DNA from: Carpediemonas membranifera
Lineage: Eukaryota > Fornicata
Assembly (NCBI GenBank): GCA_019828565.1
Contig: JAHDYR010000064.1
Location: 620,001-684,000, forward strand
Direction: 5' to 3'
DNA length: 64,000 bases
Shown: positions 9,822 to 18,677 of the stretch, one piece after another
How the letters are laid out: every line of letters starts with the position of its first letter
Numbering within the stretch: position 1 is the stretch's first letter
The notes under the pieces: model-generated
Seen by the model: only the letters and a program-made list of their open reading frames with translations
What the model was told of the DNA's origin: nothing
Databases searched by the model: none
Position numbers and translations under genes: made by a program

Positions 9822-11229
9822 TTACTGGATCCACTTGCGGATGTGGGCGAGCTCGACCTGCCGGGCGTGGACGACACTGGCAGGGTCGGCCGGGTTGCTC
9901 GAGCGCAGGTCCAGGTGGTGGGCGCCACCCTCGATGCGGAGTACAATTGAGTCTACGTCGGCGGGTATATCCTCAGGCTGGATGCACCCGGCAGTCCAAG
10001 GGTCGAGATCGCCCTGCGAGAAGACAAGGTTGCTGGTCCCGACCCGCCTGCCGCCGTACATGTGGCGGACATGGTCCGGGCGGGGCTCAATGCCGTAGTC
10101 CGAGCGACATGAGGCGATGTATGCGGTCATGTCGAAAGACTCTGCGGGGAACAAGCCTCCGTCGGACCCCTGGGGGAACTGGGTAATGGGCGCGGGGGTG
10201 AACAAACGACCATCTCGTTGCAGGCCTGGATATTCCACAGGGACATGCCCAGGTTGGGGGTGGGGGAGCCACCGACGTCCAGGCAGGGCTCGGTGCCCGT
10301 GTAGTTGCGGTACAGGTCGACCACGGCCTGCACGGCCAGGACGGGCTCCGTGTGCTTGTCCGCACGGCGGCAGGCCTCGACGTTGGGGTATCCAGGGAGA
10401 GGCGTGAGGAAGTCGGCGGGGTAGGGGTAGCTGATCATCGCCATGTACGCCAGCGCGTCGCTGATCACGCCGATGAGCGCGCCACTGTCTGAGATCGGCT
10501 TACATGTTTTGAAATCGGCACTGAGCTGCGCCAGCCCGGTGGCGGTCTTGCCACGGGCCTCGATGTCGAGCATTCCCTGCCTCAGCGCAGGGGAGCATGT
10601 GAAGTCGGCCTCAATGATCTTGTTGAAGTCGTACTGGTTCGATATCCCGCGGAAGAGGGCCACGGGGGCTGATGACGCAATGGCGCCGGCCCAGATGTGG
10701 GGGTACTTCATGCGGGCCCAGGCCGACAGCATGCCGCCGTATGAACCGCCGAATGCAACAACAGGGACGCGGTGAGTGGGATGGTGGGTCTTCCAGTCGT
10801 CGAGGAAGTCGGCATAGTCGGCGAGCGCCTGCTCAGAGGACAGCCAGGCCATGTTGGACGGGTCCTTCAGGGTGCGGCTCCCGAACGGCAGCGACTGGCC
10901 GTAGTAGCGGTGCTGGGTAAAGTGGCAAATGAGTGGCATACCTCAACAAAGAGAACGAGGGCGTTCAGCTCCTCGGCAAACTCGAACATGGCTCCGGTGT
11001 TTTTGTAGAAGTTGTCAATTGTCCCTTCGTTCCCCGTGTAGAAGAGGATGGAGGATGGCTTGTTGTTCTTCACATATCCGTCGTAGGCCAGGTAGCGGAT
11101 GCGGAAGGTCCTCGTGTCAAAAAGAGCGAAATGGTCAAGCTTCGTTGTGAACCAGCCGCTTTCTGTGGGCTGTGGTATATCCAAAGCGCATATGGTAACG
11201 ATCAGAAGCAAGACGACAGCGACCTTCAT
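9822..11229 (-). CDS. S28 family serine peptidase (prolyl carboxypeptidase/DPP7-like), three exons
   Basis: Exons on the minus strand are 11229-10942, 10912-10208 and 10178-9822. Both introns are 29 nt, in phase 0, and joining them gives 449 residues, normal for the family. A signal peptide (MKVAVVLLLIVTICALD) opens the protein. Family motifs follow: TTKLDHF, the HRYYGQSLPFG block rebuilt exactly at the first splice, GGSYGGMLSAW with the nucleophile Ser, WNIQACNEM, DLDPW with the catalytic Asp, and GAHHLDLR with the catalytic His. S28 enzymes cut after proline or release dipeptides in lysosomes or outside the cell. The catalytic triad is complete, so an active hydrolase is expected. Confidence 0.88.
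10179..10207 (-). other. 29-nt GT-AG intron 2 of the S28 peptidase gene
   Basis: On the minus strand it begins GTTTGT and ends ATTACCCAG. Removing it joins NEMV to FPQGSDGG in frame. It has the same length and the same TTACCCAG end as intron 1. Confidence 0.83.
10913..10941 (-). other. 29-nt GT-AG intron 1 of the S28 peptidase gene
   Basis: On the minus strand it begins GTATGC and ends TTTACCCAG. Removing it joins LFVE to HRYYGQ, the invariant S28 block, which supports the call strongly. Reading through would shift the frame and hit stops. Confidence 0.85.
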
Positions 11230-11386
11230 TTTTTGATTGGAAACATAAACTGCACCCTCAACTCAAACATGAACTGAAGCCCAGCAGTCTCACAGATGAG
11301 CAGAGTGCAGGCTGGGACAGGCTCGCGAGTTGTTGGACGACATAATCTCACACTGTCATTTGACGACAGACGAAAAGGGCCGCCAC

Positions 11387-12469
11387 ATGGACTCCTGGAT
11401 TATCCAGCTTGTGAATGAGTACAAGAGCGTTCCTGAATCCATGCGCGCCTATTCGAGTCTCGACGCTTACGACTCCCGGATCTATGACCTTAAACGGGAT
11501 GTGGATCGCATAGGACTCCGCCCAGAGATCATGCAGATCTCCGCAAAGGACTTGAACCAGCCAAAAGCTCTCTCAGCAGCTGGGATTGTGAAACACACCT
11601 CTGGGCTCAGCAGCAACATCGCCCGGCTTCCCACAATGCTATCCCACATGCACCGCACGTTCGACACGGTCGCAGCCATCCGGAGCTCCATCACCGACAT
11701 CAACGCTGTCCTGAGCATCCCAGAGAGGGCCCGTGCGCTGTACGCGGCGTCCTTTGGGGCGGACCCAGCGGACCCCGACGACGACACCGTCCAGCAGCTC
11801 TTCGCCACCCTGGCAGACGGCACTGCCATCGCCGACCGGCTAACAGAGTTGATCGAGGGCCGACCAGAGTCGACCGAGGTCGTGCGACAGCGGGACTTCA
11901 TCCAGCACTTCCGCGCCGAGTTGGATGCGGTCGGGGACCAGTGTGTCTCGGCCATCGAATCCCTCCTCGGCAGCACGCACGACCCGCTGCGGGTCATTGC
12001 GTCCATCTCCCGGCTGCGGCAGCTCCGGCCGACGACGGACGCCCAGTCCGAGGCGGCCGTCCTCCTGGGGTGCCGGCGGGACTCGTTGAGAGAGACACTG
12101 CAGCAGCTGAGGCGGAAGGCGTCGCACCACAAGATCACGAGGGCGGCGTTCGTCACCGAGGCCGTGTCAGCGCTGCGGGAGACCCTCATAACCACAGCCC
12201 TGCAGGCCGAGATCCTGTTCTGCCCCACACTATCGAGTGAACACAAGGCGTACCCTGCCCGCGTAGCGACACCCGCCATGGCGATGACCAGCGCATGGAC
12301 CCGCGGCGTGTGCCGTATGTTCCGGGCCGAGTTCGCCGCGGCATTGGGCGATGTGCCGGCCGATGTCGCTGAGAACATGCGGCAGATGGCCAGCCGGGCG
12401 GTGGGTGACGCCGTCGGCCCGCTGGGGGAGCTCGGGCTCGGGCTCAGTGTTGGCCTGCTTGTGGGGTGA
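11387..12469 (+). CDS. COG8/Dor1-like tethering-complex subunit (tentative)
   Basis: The first in-frame ATG is at 11387, giving about 360 residues, but the frame is open upstream to 11300 with protein-like sequence (ELLDDIISHCHLTTDEKG), so a 5' exon or a base error may be missing. The protein is all-helical with no membrane segments. The middle (LRVIASISRLRQL, then SEAAVLLGCRRDSLRETL and, 40 residues on, a helix ending in TALQAEILFCP) follows the order of the Dor1/COG8 core, in which a VVxxLRRM helix precedes FLxxRDxxL and an LFDIxTQYRAIF helix. COG8 belongs to the Golgi vesicle tether. Another helical-rod tether subunit (exocyst, GARP) is possible. Confidence 0.4.
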   Translation: MDSWIIQLVNEYKSVPESMRAYSSLDAYDSRIYDLKRDVDRIGLRPEIMQISAKDLNQPKALSAAGIVKHTSGLSSNIARLPTMLSHMHRTFDTVAAIRSSITDINAVLSIPERARALYAASFGADPADPDDDTVQQLFATLADGTAIADRLTELIEGRPESTEVVRQRDFIQHFRAELDAVGDQCVSAIESLLGSTHDPLRVIASISRLRQLRPTTDAQSEAAVLLGCRRDSLRETLQQLRRKASHHKITRAAFVTEAVSALRETLITTALQAEILFCPTLSSEHKAYPARVATPAMAMTSAWTRGVCRMFRAEFAAALGDVPADVAENMRQMASRAVGDAVGPLGELGLGLSVGLLVG

Positions 12470-12569
12470 CCCGGGGTGTTTATTGCCTCGTATAAATGTC
12501 CTGACGGCGGGATGAGCGCTGAGATTTCTTCGGATCGTGAGAAAATTTTCGCAAGCGGAGGACCTCGAC

Positions 12570-14021
12570 ATGGATACAACGACCATAGCCATCGCAGTGG
12601 CCGTTGGTGTTGTTATATGCCTTTTTGTTGCCGTGGCATTGGTTCTAGTGGTTTGTGCTGTGACCTTCTGTGTCTGTTTCGCCTGCAGCTTCACAATCGC
12701 CAGAACGCTCAAGCGGAGGTCAATAAGACGCAAACAAAAGCGTGAATTCATTGTATCGAACGAAACGATGGAGCAGACCGAGGTTGTGACAGTGGCGGAT
12801 GCCAAGCTGAGCTTCTCGACCAACCCCGATGATTACTCGCCCGAGATACCCCCGACCTACGATCAGATGATCCTCGTAGTGGGGATCACAGCCACGAACG
12901 GGTGCTCTGAAGAAGACCAGAATGCTATTTACTCGATGTTCACGAAGTACGCGCCCCAGGCGGAGATCAACCGCTTCACGGACACGCTGTCCTCCCAGGA
13001 GCTTCTTCAGGACGAGATCAACAGGCTCTTCGGCATCATCGAACAGCAAAAGCAGGACGAGGACGTGGGCACGGCGGCGGTGGGGTCGATCTCCCCATCA
13101 CCCGCGCCCGGCAGTGGCAGCGGTCCCGTGATCCACCCCGCCGTACCCATGCACCTCCTCCCGCCCGAGAGTGTCAACGCGGAGGTCCAGACAGAGCTGT
13201 CTCCTCTGTCGCTCGACGCTGCCCGTGACGTGGCCGTGTTAGCCCGCGAGGTTGCCGCGGAAGGGCGCGTCGGCATCGCATGGGAGCTGATAGACAGCAT
13301 CGAGGAGATCATGGCCGGGACCCCTGAGCTGCACATGGCGCGGGCCCGCTGTCTCATCCAGGTGGGGCTGCCCGACGCACTCGACGCCAACGCGGAAATC
13401 CTTGCGGCTGAGGAGCTGATCGGCGAGACGGAACTCGATCACACCGGCGACCTCAGGGAAGACCTCGCCGCCCTGTTCAACCCGCGACACCGCGTTGCGG
13501 ACGTCCAGCCGGTCGACCCGGTGGAGTTCGATGACGAGGGCCCCGCGTCAGTCCCATATTACCTCTCCCGCGGCACCCCCCGGGACACGCCGGACTCAAT
13601 ACTGCTGCCATCCCGGACCCCGGAGCCCGGCCACACGCCCTTCTACGAGTCGACAAAGTTGTTCGAGGCCTCAAACGATGGCGATGACGAGAACGCGGAT
13701 AATGAGCAGCCTCGCGGCCCGCCTGCCAAGACGAGGCGGCCCAGTCGTCGGTCTTCGACGCCTGCCCCGACTGAGATCACGCTGTCGAGCCCACCGCGCG
13801 TGGAGCCCGCTGTGTTTTCCCCATACACTGTCGGGGCGCCGTCGACCGCGGGACCCAGGCCGCCGCGCCCTGCCACGAACACTGGGACAGCGGGGATGCG
13901 GACCAACACTGGGGGGTCGCTGGGGGGTCCGCCGCGGCCACGGCCACGCAGCACCATGGCTCCCGGGCGAGACATCAGCCTGGCGACGACGGTCCGCAGC
14001 ATCATGCAGGGCCCTATGTGA
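12570..14021 (+). CDS. single-pass membrane protein with long proline-rich tail, function unknown
   Basis: 483 residues from the ATG at 12570; the frame is open eleven codons further up but with no ATG. Residues about 4-45 form one long membrane segment rich in Val, Ala and Cys (IAVAVGVVICLF, then CVCFACSF), followed by a basic stop-transfer stretch (LKRRSIRRKQKR), which predicts a short outer N-terminus and a cytoplasmic body. Residues about 85-165 are helical and acidic. A helix pair near 225-290 (VLAREVAAEGRVGIAWELI, MARARCLIQVGLPDAL) looks like tetratricopeptide helices. The last 180 residues are disordered, with Pro, Ser, Arg and Gly. No family recognised. Confidence 0.6.
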   Translation: MDTTTIAIAVAVGVVICLFVAVALVLVVCAVTFCVCFACSFTIARTLKRRSIRRKQKREFIVSNETMEQTEVVTVADAKLSFSTNPDDYSPEIPPTYDQMILVVGITATNGCSEEDQNAIYSMFTKYAPQAEINRFTDTLSSQELLQDEINRLFGIIEQQKQDEDVGTAAVGSISPSPAPGSGSGPVIHPAVPMHLLPPESVNAEVQTELSPLSLDAARDVAVLAREVAAEGRVGIAWELIDSIEEIMAGTPELHMARARCLIQVGLPDALDANAEILAAEELIGETELDHTGDLREDLAALFNPRHRVADVQPVDPVEFDDEGPASVPYYLSRGTPRDTPDSILLPSRTPEPGHTPFYESTKLFEASNDGDDENADNEQPRGPPAKTRRPSRRSSTPAPTEITLSSPPRVEPAVFSPYTVGAPSTAGPRPPRPATNTGTAGMRTNTGGSLGGPPRPRPRSTMAPGRDISLATTVRSIMQGPM

Positions 14022-14197
14022 GATAGATGTGACGATAGACGATAAAGCCGATCATGCTGGGTCATTTATGCGTTCATGCCGTGTTATACATGTGTCTGTG
14101 TATCTACGCAATTCTCGGATGAGCTGCACTGTATTGCGCTACGAACGATACCGCTACGAAGCTTAGCGTCACACCAATCACAAACCACGATATACAA

Positions 14198-14614
14198 ATG
14201 CCATCGGAAAACCCGAAGAGAATTCTTCTCTGCACCAACGACAGCGGGGTGAACTTCCTTGTCCAGCAGGCCACGAGACTGTTCAACGGACCAGTGGAGC
14301 AGGTGATCATCACTCAGGACAATGAAGCCAAGATCGTCGCCGCGGCGCTCTCCAACAAGTTTGACGTCATCCTCCTCTCCTACGCCGAGGGCCCGACCTT
14401 CACCGACGGGCGCCGCATCGCAGAGGCGCTCAGACTCGCCGGTGTTGAGTCCCGTATCATGCTCCTGACCCCGAAAGATGTCGACGACAACGCGGATGCC
14501 GTGCTCGGCCACATCAAGCTCTTCGACGGACCCCTCACTGTGCCCCGCGCCTACCACCTTCAGGGCATCCGGGAGTTCGAGAACGGCCTGATCGGCGCTC
14601 TTAACTCGGCCTAA
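14198..14614 (+). CDS. small alpha/beta protein resembling a response-regulator receiver fold
   Basis: 138 residues from the ATG at 14198. It alternates strands and helices: KRILLCTND, a helix, VEQVIITQ, FDVILLSYAEGPTFTDGRRIAEALR, ESRIMLLTP, a helix, and a final basic strand. The order and the GR-IAEALR helix after the central strand recall CheY-like receiver domains, but the phospho-acceptor Asp is not at the end of the central strand (it reads LLSYAEG). If it is a receiver-type fold it is probably not phosphorylated in the usual way. Codon use matches its neighbours, so this is likely a real gene. Confidence 0.5.
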   Translation: MPSENPKRILLCTNDSGVNFLVQQATRLFNGPVEQVIITQDNEAKIVAAALSNKFDVILLSYAEGPTFTDGRRIAEALRLAGVESRIMLLTPKDVDDNADAVLGHIKLFDGPLTVPRAYHLQGIREFENGLIGALNSA

Positions 14615-14950
14615 CATAAATGCAAGATCCAGTCATGTGTACCAGTGATCTGCAGACTTCCGGCTTGCCCTCTACTGGGATCCAATCAGTGACACCCAGC
14701 GATGATTGGCGATCTCGAACGATTGGGCCCGGCTTCATGGGGATGACTATTTTTTCACTCAGCCCATTTTATTCAAACAGAACGCGCGTCCACGCAACGG
14801 CAACCAAGGCGGGGGGGTATGTGCGCTTAGAACGGGGGGAGCTGGCAGAGGGGTGGTTTAGGATTTTTTTGTGCCACGAAAAAATTCTCACACACAATCA
14901 CGACGTTCGTTCTCGTCTCCTGAACGCTTATACAGCATAAGCCGAACAGC
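14615..14950. other. intergenic region upstream of the MORN gene
   Basis: 336 bases with no gene or RNA recognised. The last 100 bases hold a T-rich run and A-rich runs (GGATTTTTTTGTGCC, CGAAAAAATTC) that could be part of the MORN gene promoter. Confidence 0.3.
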
Positions 14951-16033
14951 ATGTCATTAGTATACACGGGTGAAATTGAAAATGGTCTTATGCACGGCAA
15001 GGGAACCCTTGTTTATCCCAACCAGGAGAAGTATGAAGGCGACTGGATCCACGGCAAGCGCCACGGCATTGGAAGCTACTACTACGGCGATGGTGGCCGT
15101 TACGAAGGCGAGTGGGTGGATGATAAGGTCCACGGCAAAGGTACTAGCTTCTATGCCTCTGGCAACAAGTACGTCGGCGAATGGGTTGATGGCCGCATCA
15201 ACGGCTATGGTGCCCTCTACTACAACGACGGCGATGTCTACGAGGGCGAGTGGCAGAACGGCCGCATGCACGGCAAGGGCGTCTACACCTACGCTGATGG
15301 CGACGTTTACGACGGTGAGTGGAAGGACGACAAGCGCCACGGCAAGGGTGTCGTCACCTACGCCTCCCCCGACGGCTCCGTTGCGGAGAAGTACGAGGGC
15401 GACTGGTACGAGGGCAAGATGCACGGCTATGGCAAGTACTTCTACGCCGACGGCGGCATCTACGAAGGCGAATGGGTTGACGGCAAGATGGCCGGCAAGG
15501 GCAAGTACGTCTTCCCCAACGGCAACGTCTACGACGGTGAGTGGCGCGACGACGTCAAGGACGGCTATGGCGTCCTCTCGTACAAGAACGGCGAGCGGTA
15601 CGAGGGCTACTGGAAGGACGACAAGGCCGAGGGCAAGGGCACCCTCACATACGAGCACGGTGACAAGTACGTCGGTGCCTGGAAGTCCGGCAAGAAGCAC
15701 GGCGAGGGCGAGCTCTACTACTCAAACGGCGACGTCTTCCGCGGTGACTGGTCTGGCGACAGGGCTCACGGCTACGGCATCCTGCAGTATGCCAACGGTT
15801 GCCGGTATGAGGGCGAGTGGCGCGACGACAAGCGGCACGGGCAGGGCGTGTTCATGGACACGGACGGCCTCAAGTACCAGGGGGAGTGGGCGAACGGCCG
15901 CAAGGAGGGCAAGGGCACGGTGTTCTTCCCCACGGGCGACACGCTGACGGGCACCTGGAAGGACGGCCTCGTGTACGGGCCCGGCGTCTACCAGTTCAAC
16001 AAGGCGAGCGAGTGGAACAACCCCGACTACTGA
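14951..16033 (+). CDS. MORN-repeat protein, 15 repeats
   Basis: 360 residues from the ATG at 14951, made almost entirely of fifteen MORN repeats of 23 residues with the form Y-E-G-x-W-x-x-G-K-x-H-G-x-G-x-x-x-Y-x-x-G. The first starts at residue 4 ([14 protein letters not shown]) and the last is [16 protein letters not shown]. Repeat six carries a five-residue insertion ([10 protein letters not shown]). MORN proteins form extended beta-sheet blades that scaffold cytoskeleton or membranes; protists use them at basal bodies, collars and flagella. There is no other domain. The long frames on the opposite strand are codon shadows of the repeats. Confidence 0.93.
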   Translation: MSLVYTGEIENGLMHGKGTLVYPNQEKYEGDWIHGKRHGIGSYYYGDGGRYEGEWVDDKVHGKGTSFYASGNKYVGEWVDGRINGYGALYYNDGDVYEGEWQNGRMHGKGVYTYADGDVYDGEWKDDKRHGKGVVTYASPDGSVAEKYEGDWYEGKMHGYGKYFYADGGIYEGEWVDGKMAGKGKYVFPNGNVYDGEWRDDVKDGYGVLSYKNGERYEGYWKDDKAEGKGTLTYEHGDKYVGAWKSGKKHGEGELYYSNGDVFRGDWSGDRAHGYGILQYANGCRYEGEWRDDKRHGQGVFMDTDGLKYQGEWANGRKEGKGTVFFPTGDTLTGTWKDGLVYGPGVYQFNKASEWNNPDY

Positions 16034-16636
16034 TGTCTGTAAACATATGCACGAACGCACGGGTGTCGCCTCTACCATTTTGAGCTTGACCTCTCGGAAA
16101 TCCGCATGTTATGACATGATAGCAATGTTGGGAGTCAGGTGCTTAGTACTGTACAATCGCATACACCTTTGTGTCGATTCCCGAGATATAAATAACATCT
16201 ATCTTCCAGAGGTCCCTATACTGCTGGGACTGCCGGTAAGGGATACCAACCCGACAACTTGATCAGTCACAGCACAACAAGATCACAGCTGACAAAGCTC
16301 ACCGCAAGAAGGAGGTAGGATATCAAGCCAGTTTAGTACCTCAGCATGTCAGGCGGGGTGGTGGCAATGGCGCTACATCGTCAGGAAGGTTACCTCGGGT
16401 AACGGGCCCGGAGTGGAGGGCGAGGCGTTAGCCTCACTCCGGGCAAAAGGGGTTTCGCCGGCCAGGTGAGTCACGCAGTCTATGCGGGCACAATGGCGCA
16501 AAGTTCGGATCCGACGGCAACCCGACTGGATCAGCTGGAGGCGTCAATGAAGTCCAAAGAGAGCTAACTACATTTTGTCGGTGGCTTTGTAAAATTCGTG
16601 TACTCGTCACATGCAAGAATTCGAATTAGAAATACT
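16034..16636. other. intergenic region holding a block of strong hairpins
   Basis: No protein gene is seen between the MORN gene and tRNA-Cys. The first 230 bases are unremarkable. Bases 16311-16445 fold readily; see the separate candidate RNA entry. Beyond that, to 16636, the sequence is GC-balanced with no repeat. Confidence 0.4.
16311..16445 (+). ncRNA. candidate structured RNA (three consecutive stems), strand uncertain
   Basis: Three stems follow one another. GAGGTA near 16314 pairs with TACCTC about 20 bases on. GTTACC-TCG-GGTAAC at 16389-16403 is a perfect six-pair stem. GCCCGGAGTG at 16406-16415 pairs with CACTCCGGGC at 16435-16444 and encloses GAGGC-GTTA-GCCTC. Such a run is unlikely by chance. 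No match to RNase P, MRP, SRP or spliceosomal RNA could be made by eye, and it is not repeated in the window. The nearby tRNA gene makes a pol III transcript possible. It could also be the 3' UTR of the MORN gene. Confidence 0.25.
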
Positions 16637-16709
16637 AGCGCCCAATGGAAGTTGAATCCATGACCTATCGGACTGCAGCCGATTGCTCTACCAACTGAGC
16701 TATAGACGC
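16637..16709 (-). tRNA. tRNA-Cys (anticodon GCA)
   Basis: On the minus strand the 73 bases fold as a complete cloverleaf. The seven-pair acceptor stem is GCGTCTA with TGGGCGC (two G-U pairs). The D arm is GCTC-AGTTGGTA-GAGC, which is also the A box. The anticodon arm is ATCGG-CTGCAGT-CCGAT, the variable loop has five bases, and the T arm is ATGGA-TTCAACT-TCCAT, the B box. The anticodon GCA and discriminator base U73 are both identity elements of cysteine tRNA. There is no intron. Confidence 0.93.
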
Positions 16710-17043
16710 TTGCCGAGACCAACGGCGACGTGACAATTCCGCGACGGGGCGGAGACACGCCAAGTGCGGCGTCCTGGGCAAGCCTCCGAGATCCGGGAGA
16801 TCCGAGGTGAATCTTTATGAGATTTGATAGGCGATTTGATTGACGATTCGTTTGGCGGGAGGAGATCGAATCAGGCAGAAGGAGAGATGGAAGGAGAAGC
16901 AGAAGAAGTCAGAGCCCCTGACATAGTCTAATCATGGCCAAGCTAGGCCTCACTAGCCCCGGGGACGACCCGGAACACATAAATCATTTACCCCCCATGG
17001 AGTGGTCAGACAGGTAAGTGTATCACTGTCTGCCTTCAGACTG
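16710..17043. other. host flank between tRNA-Cys and the transposon cluster
   Basis: 334 bases with no gene. It includes near-repeats of GAT-TTGAT around 16820-16850. It ends where the DIRS-like element begins with CATACCGTCG at 17044, a boundary fixed by comparison with copy B, where the upstream sequence is different. Confidence 0.5.
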
Positions 17044-17233
17044 CATACCGTCGTAGACGCGATGCGTAAGTACGCCTCGGGGCGTGGTACAGGCCCAGAT
17101 GGACTACCGGCCATCTGGTACAAATATTCGAGAGAGATCGAATATTGACCAAATATTCGAATCAAATCTACGGTCCAGTTCAGACCAATTTTACCAAGGG
17201 GTTAAAACCCCATTCCCCGGTAGTTCCGAGAAG

Positions 17234-17752
17234 ATGGGCGACGCACAGCCCCCCGTGACACTGGAGAGCCTGGAGGCCCTGGTGCGGTCACAGGCTGCTA
17301 CAATAGCATCACTGAGCGAGAATCTTGACGATGTCCGCACGAATGCTGAGGATGTACGCAAACCCACCAAAATCCCAGCAGTGCTCAAAGAATTCCAACA
17401 CCTGCGCGCCCTACACGGAGAAATCAAGTCAATCCTGGCTGACCCCAGCAAGGAGACGATTGCTGACATAACCACAGCCATTAATCTTGCCGTTGAAAAG
17501 CGCCTCGAGTTCCTCCGAGTCCTCGACTCTGCCAACGAAGAAGCGGCCGCCTACTTTATCGTCACCGCCGAGGACATATCCAACGTCAAGGACCTCGTCA
17601 AGGTCGCCGCCAAGGCCAAGAAGGCCATCCCTGCCACGCGGGCTCACACATCACACCGGTTCGCCAAGCGTCCCTTCCGAAACCACGGATACAACAACCA
17701 CAGATTCCAGAAAGCCTCGGGCAACCGCAATGCGGCCCCGGGGCAGCAGTAG
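17234..17752 (+). CDS. Gag-like protein of DIRS-like element, copy A
   Basis: 172 residues from the ATG at 17234 (MGDAQPPVTLESLEALVR). The frame is open up to 17099, but that part covers the palindromic leader. The protein is helical, with a likely coiled coil (SQAATIASLSENLDDVRTN), and ends in a basic, His/Asn-rich tail (FAKRPFRNHGYNNHRFQK) suited to nucleic acid binding; there is no zinc knuckle. It is the first ORF, ahead of the RT ORF, as expected for a Gag. The same protein is coded by copy B at 31211-31729 with no difference seen. Confidence 0.6.
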   Translation: MGDAQPPVTLESLEALVRSQAATIASLSENLDDVRTNAEDVRKPTKIPAVLKEFQHLRALHGEIKSILADPSKETIADITTAINLAVEKRLEFLRVLDSANEEAAAYFIVTAEDISNVKDLVKVAAKAKKAIPATRAHTSHRFAKRPFRNHGYNNHRFQKASGNRNAAPGQQ

Positions 17753-17820
17753 TTGCCCAAGTGAGGTTATGCCATCCTCAGATATAAAAGGCACCGTCTA
17801 CGTTTTGAATACAGAGAAGA

Positions 17821-18039
17821 ATGTCACAAGAGCAAGCAAGAAGCGAAACAAGCCAGGATACATGGCACCTATCGTCCGACGCTCAGCCCGTCTCTGGTCC
17901 AGGTCAACGGACACACGTGGTTGGCTCAATGAGTCGAGCGTGGAAAGAGTGGGAGGCCATGGGGGCCAGCACGAGTGTCGTGGACTTACTCCGGCAGGGA
18001 GTCCCAGTACAGGACGGGCAGACGACGAACTCGTCGCCC
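17821..18039 (+). pseudogene. N-terminus of RT-RNase H ORF of copy A, cut by Ty3-1
   Basis: It starts at ATG 17821 (MSQEQARSETSQDTW) like the copy B ORF at 31799 and runs 73 codons to NSSP, where the Ty3-1 LTR interrupts it. The RT domain itself is absent from copy A. Confidence 0.7.
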
Positions 18040-18147
18040 TGTGATCACTAAGGAAAAAGACTTTACAAAGAGAGCTCGACACAAGGGTGTCGAGCTGGAC
18101 GGATCAAGACCGTATCAAATACGTATCTCATATATAAATGGCTGACA
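18040..18147 (-). repeat. 3' LTR of Ty3-1 (108 bp)
   Basis: Bounded by TGT...ACA and preceded on the minus strand by the polypurine tract GGGGGGGAAG. It contains a perfect hairpin AGCTCGACAC-AAGG-GTGTCGAGCT at 18073-18096 and an AT-rich stretch TATATATGAG. No difference was found from the copy at 25657-25764. Confidence 0.85.
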
Positions 18148-18677
18148 CTTCCCCCCCATGCTCTGTTAAGAGCATCACGAAAAGGATACCATTGTTAATC
18201 AGGTCTTGGGGGAACAGCCCAAGAGTGCTGACCCTATAACCGTCGATCGCTGGGGAATGACCAGTGATCCGGGGATGCCAACTAAGTTCAACTTAGAGGG
18301 CTGACCGTCGCGCACACGGGACTTGCGTGTACGCCGGATAGTATCCGTTGACTAGGCTGACGACATAGCGTCCTAAGCCATCGCCCGGCGTGGAGTCCAC
18401 CCACGGAAATTCTCTAAAGATTTTCTAGATTGCGCAAAGATTCTACAGATTCGAAAAGACTCGTGGTACCACTAAATAAGCGCGCTGTGTCATGGGTATC
18501 TTACCTGGGGATCCTGCCCCTCCTAGTAGTCGATACATACCAGTGTTCTGTCTGATTGCATCAAACCGTGCAGGTTATGTCATGCATTCGGCTTGATTCG
18601 GAATAGTTGGCGGTTTGTGCTCCTCTTCCGCTATTTCTTACATAGGCTTCAAAAATGCAGTTAACTAGCTCCAATTC

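Larger units (their letters stand above)
17044..18039 (+). mobile_element. DIRS-like retrotransposon copy A, 5' part
   Basis: It matches copy B (31021-32017) almost base for base; the only clear difference noticed is one A in a run near 17786. The left end CATACCGTCG abuts host DNA here, so this is the true 5' terminus. The leader contains a perfect hairpin, ATATTCGA-GAGAGA-TCGAATAT. The copy stops at 18039 where the LTR of Ty3-1 begins. Confidence 0.75.

Noticed and set aside
14957-15947. Long open frames antisense to and overlapping the MORN gene (247 codons minus, 325 codons plus in another frame)
   Set aside because: The repeated codon pattern of MORN units keeps all frames open; the products are low-complexity shadows with no domain.
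16311-16445. RNase P, MRP or SRP RNA
   Set aside because: AGGAAGG and neighbouring stems looked promising, but the conserved elements needed for each could not be placed in order.
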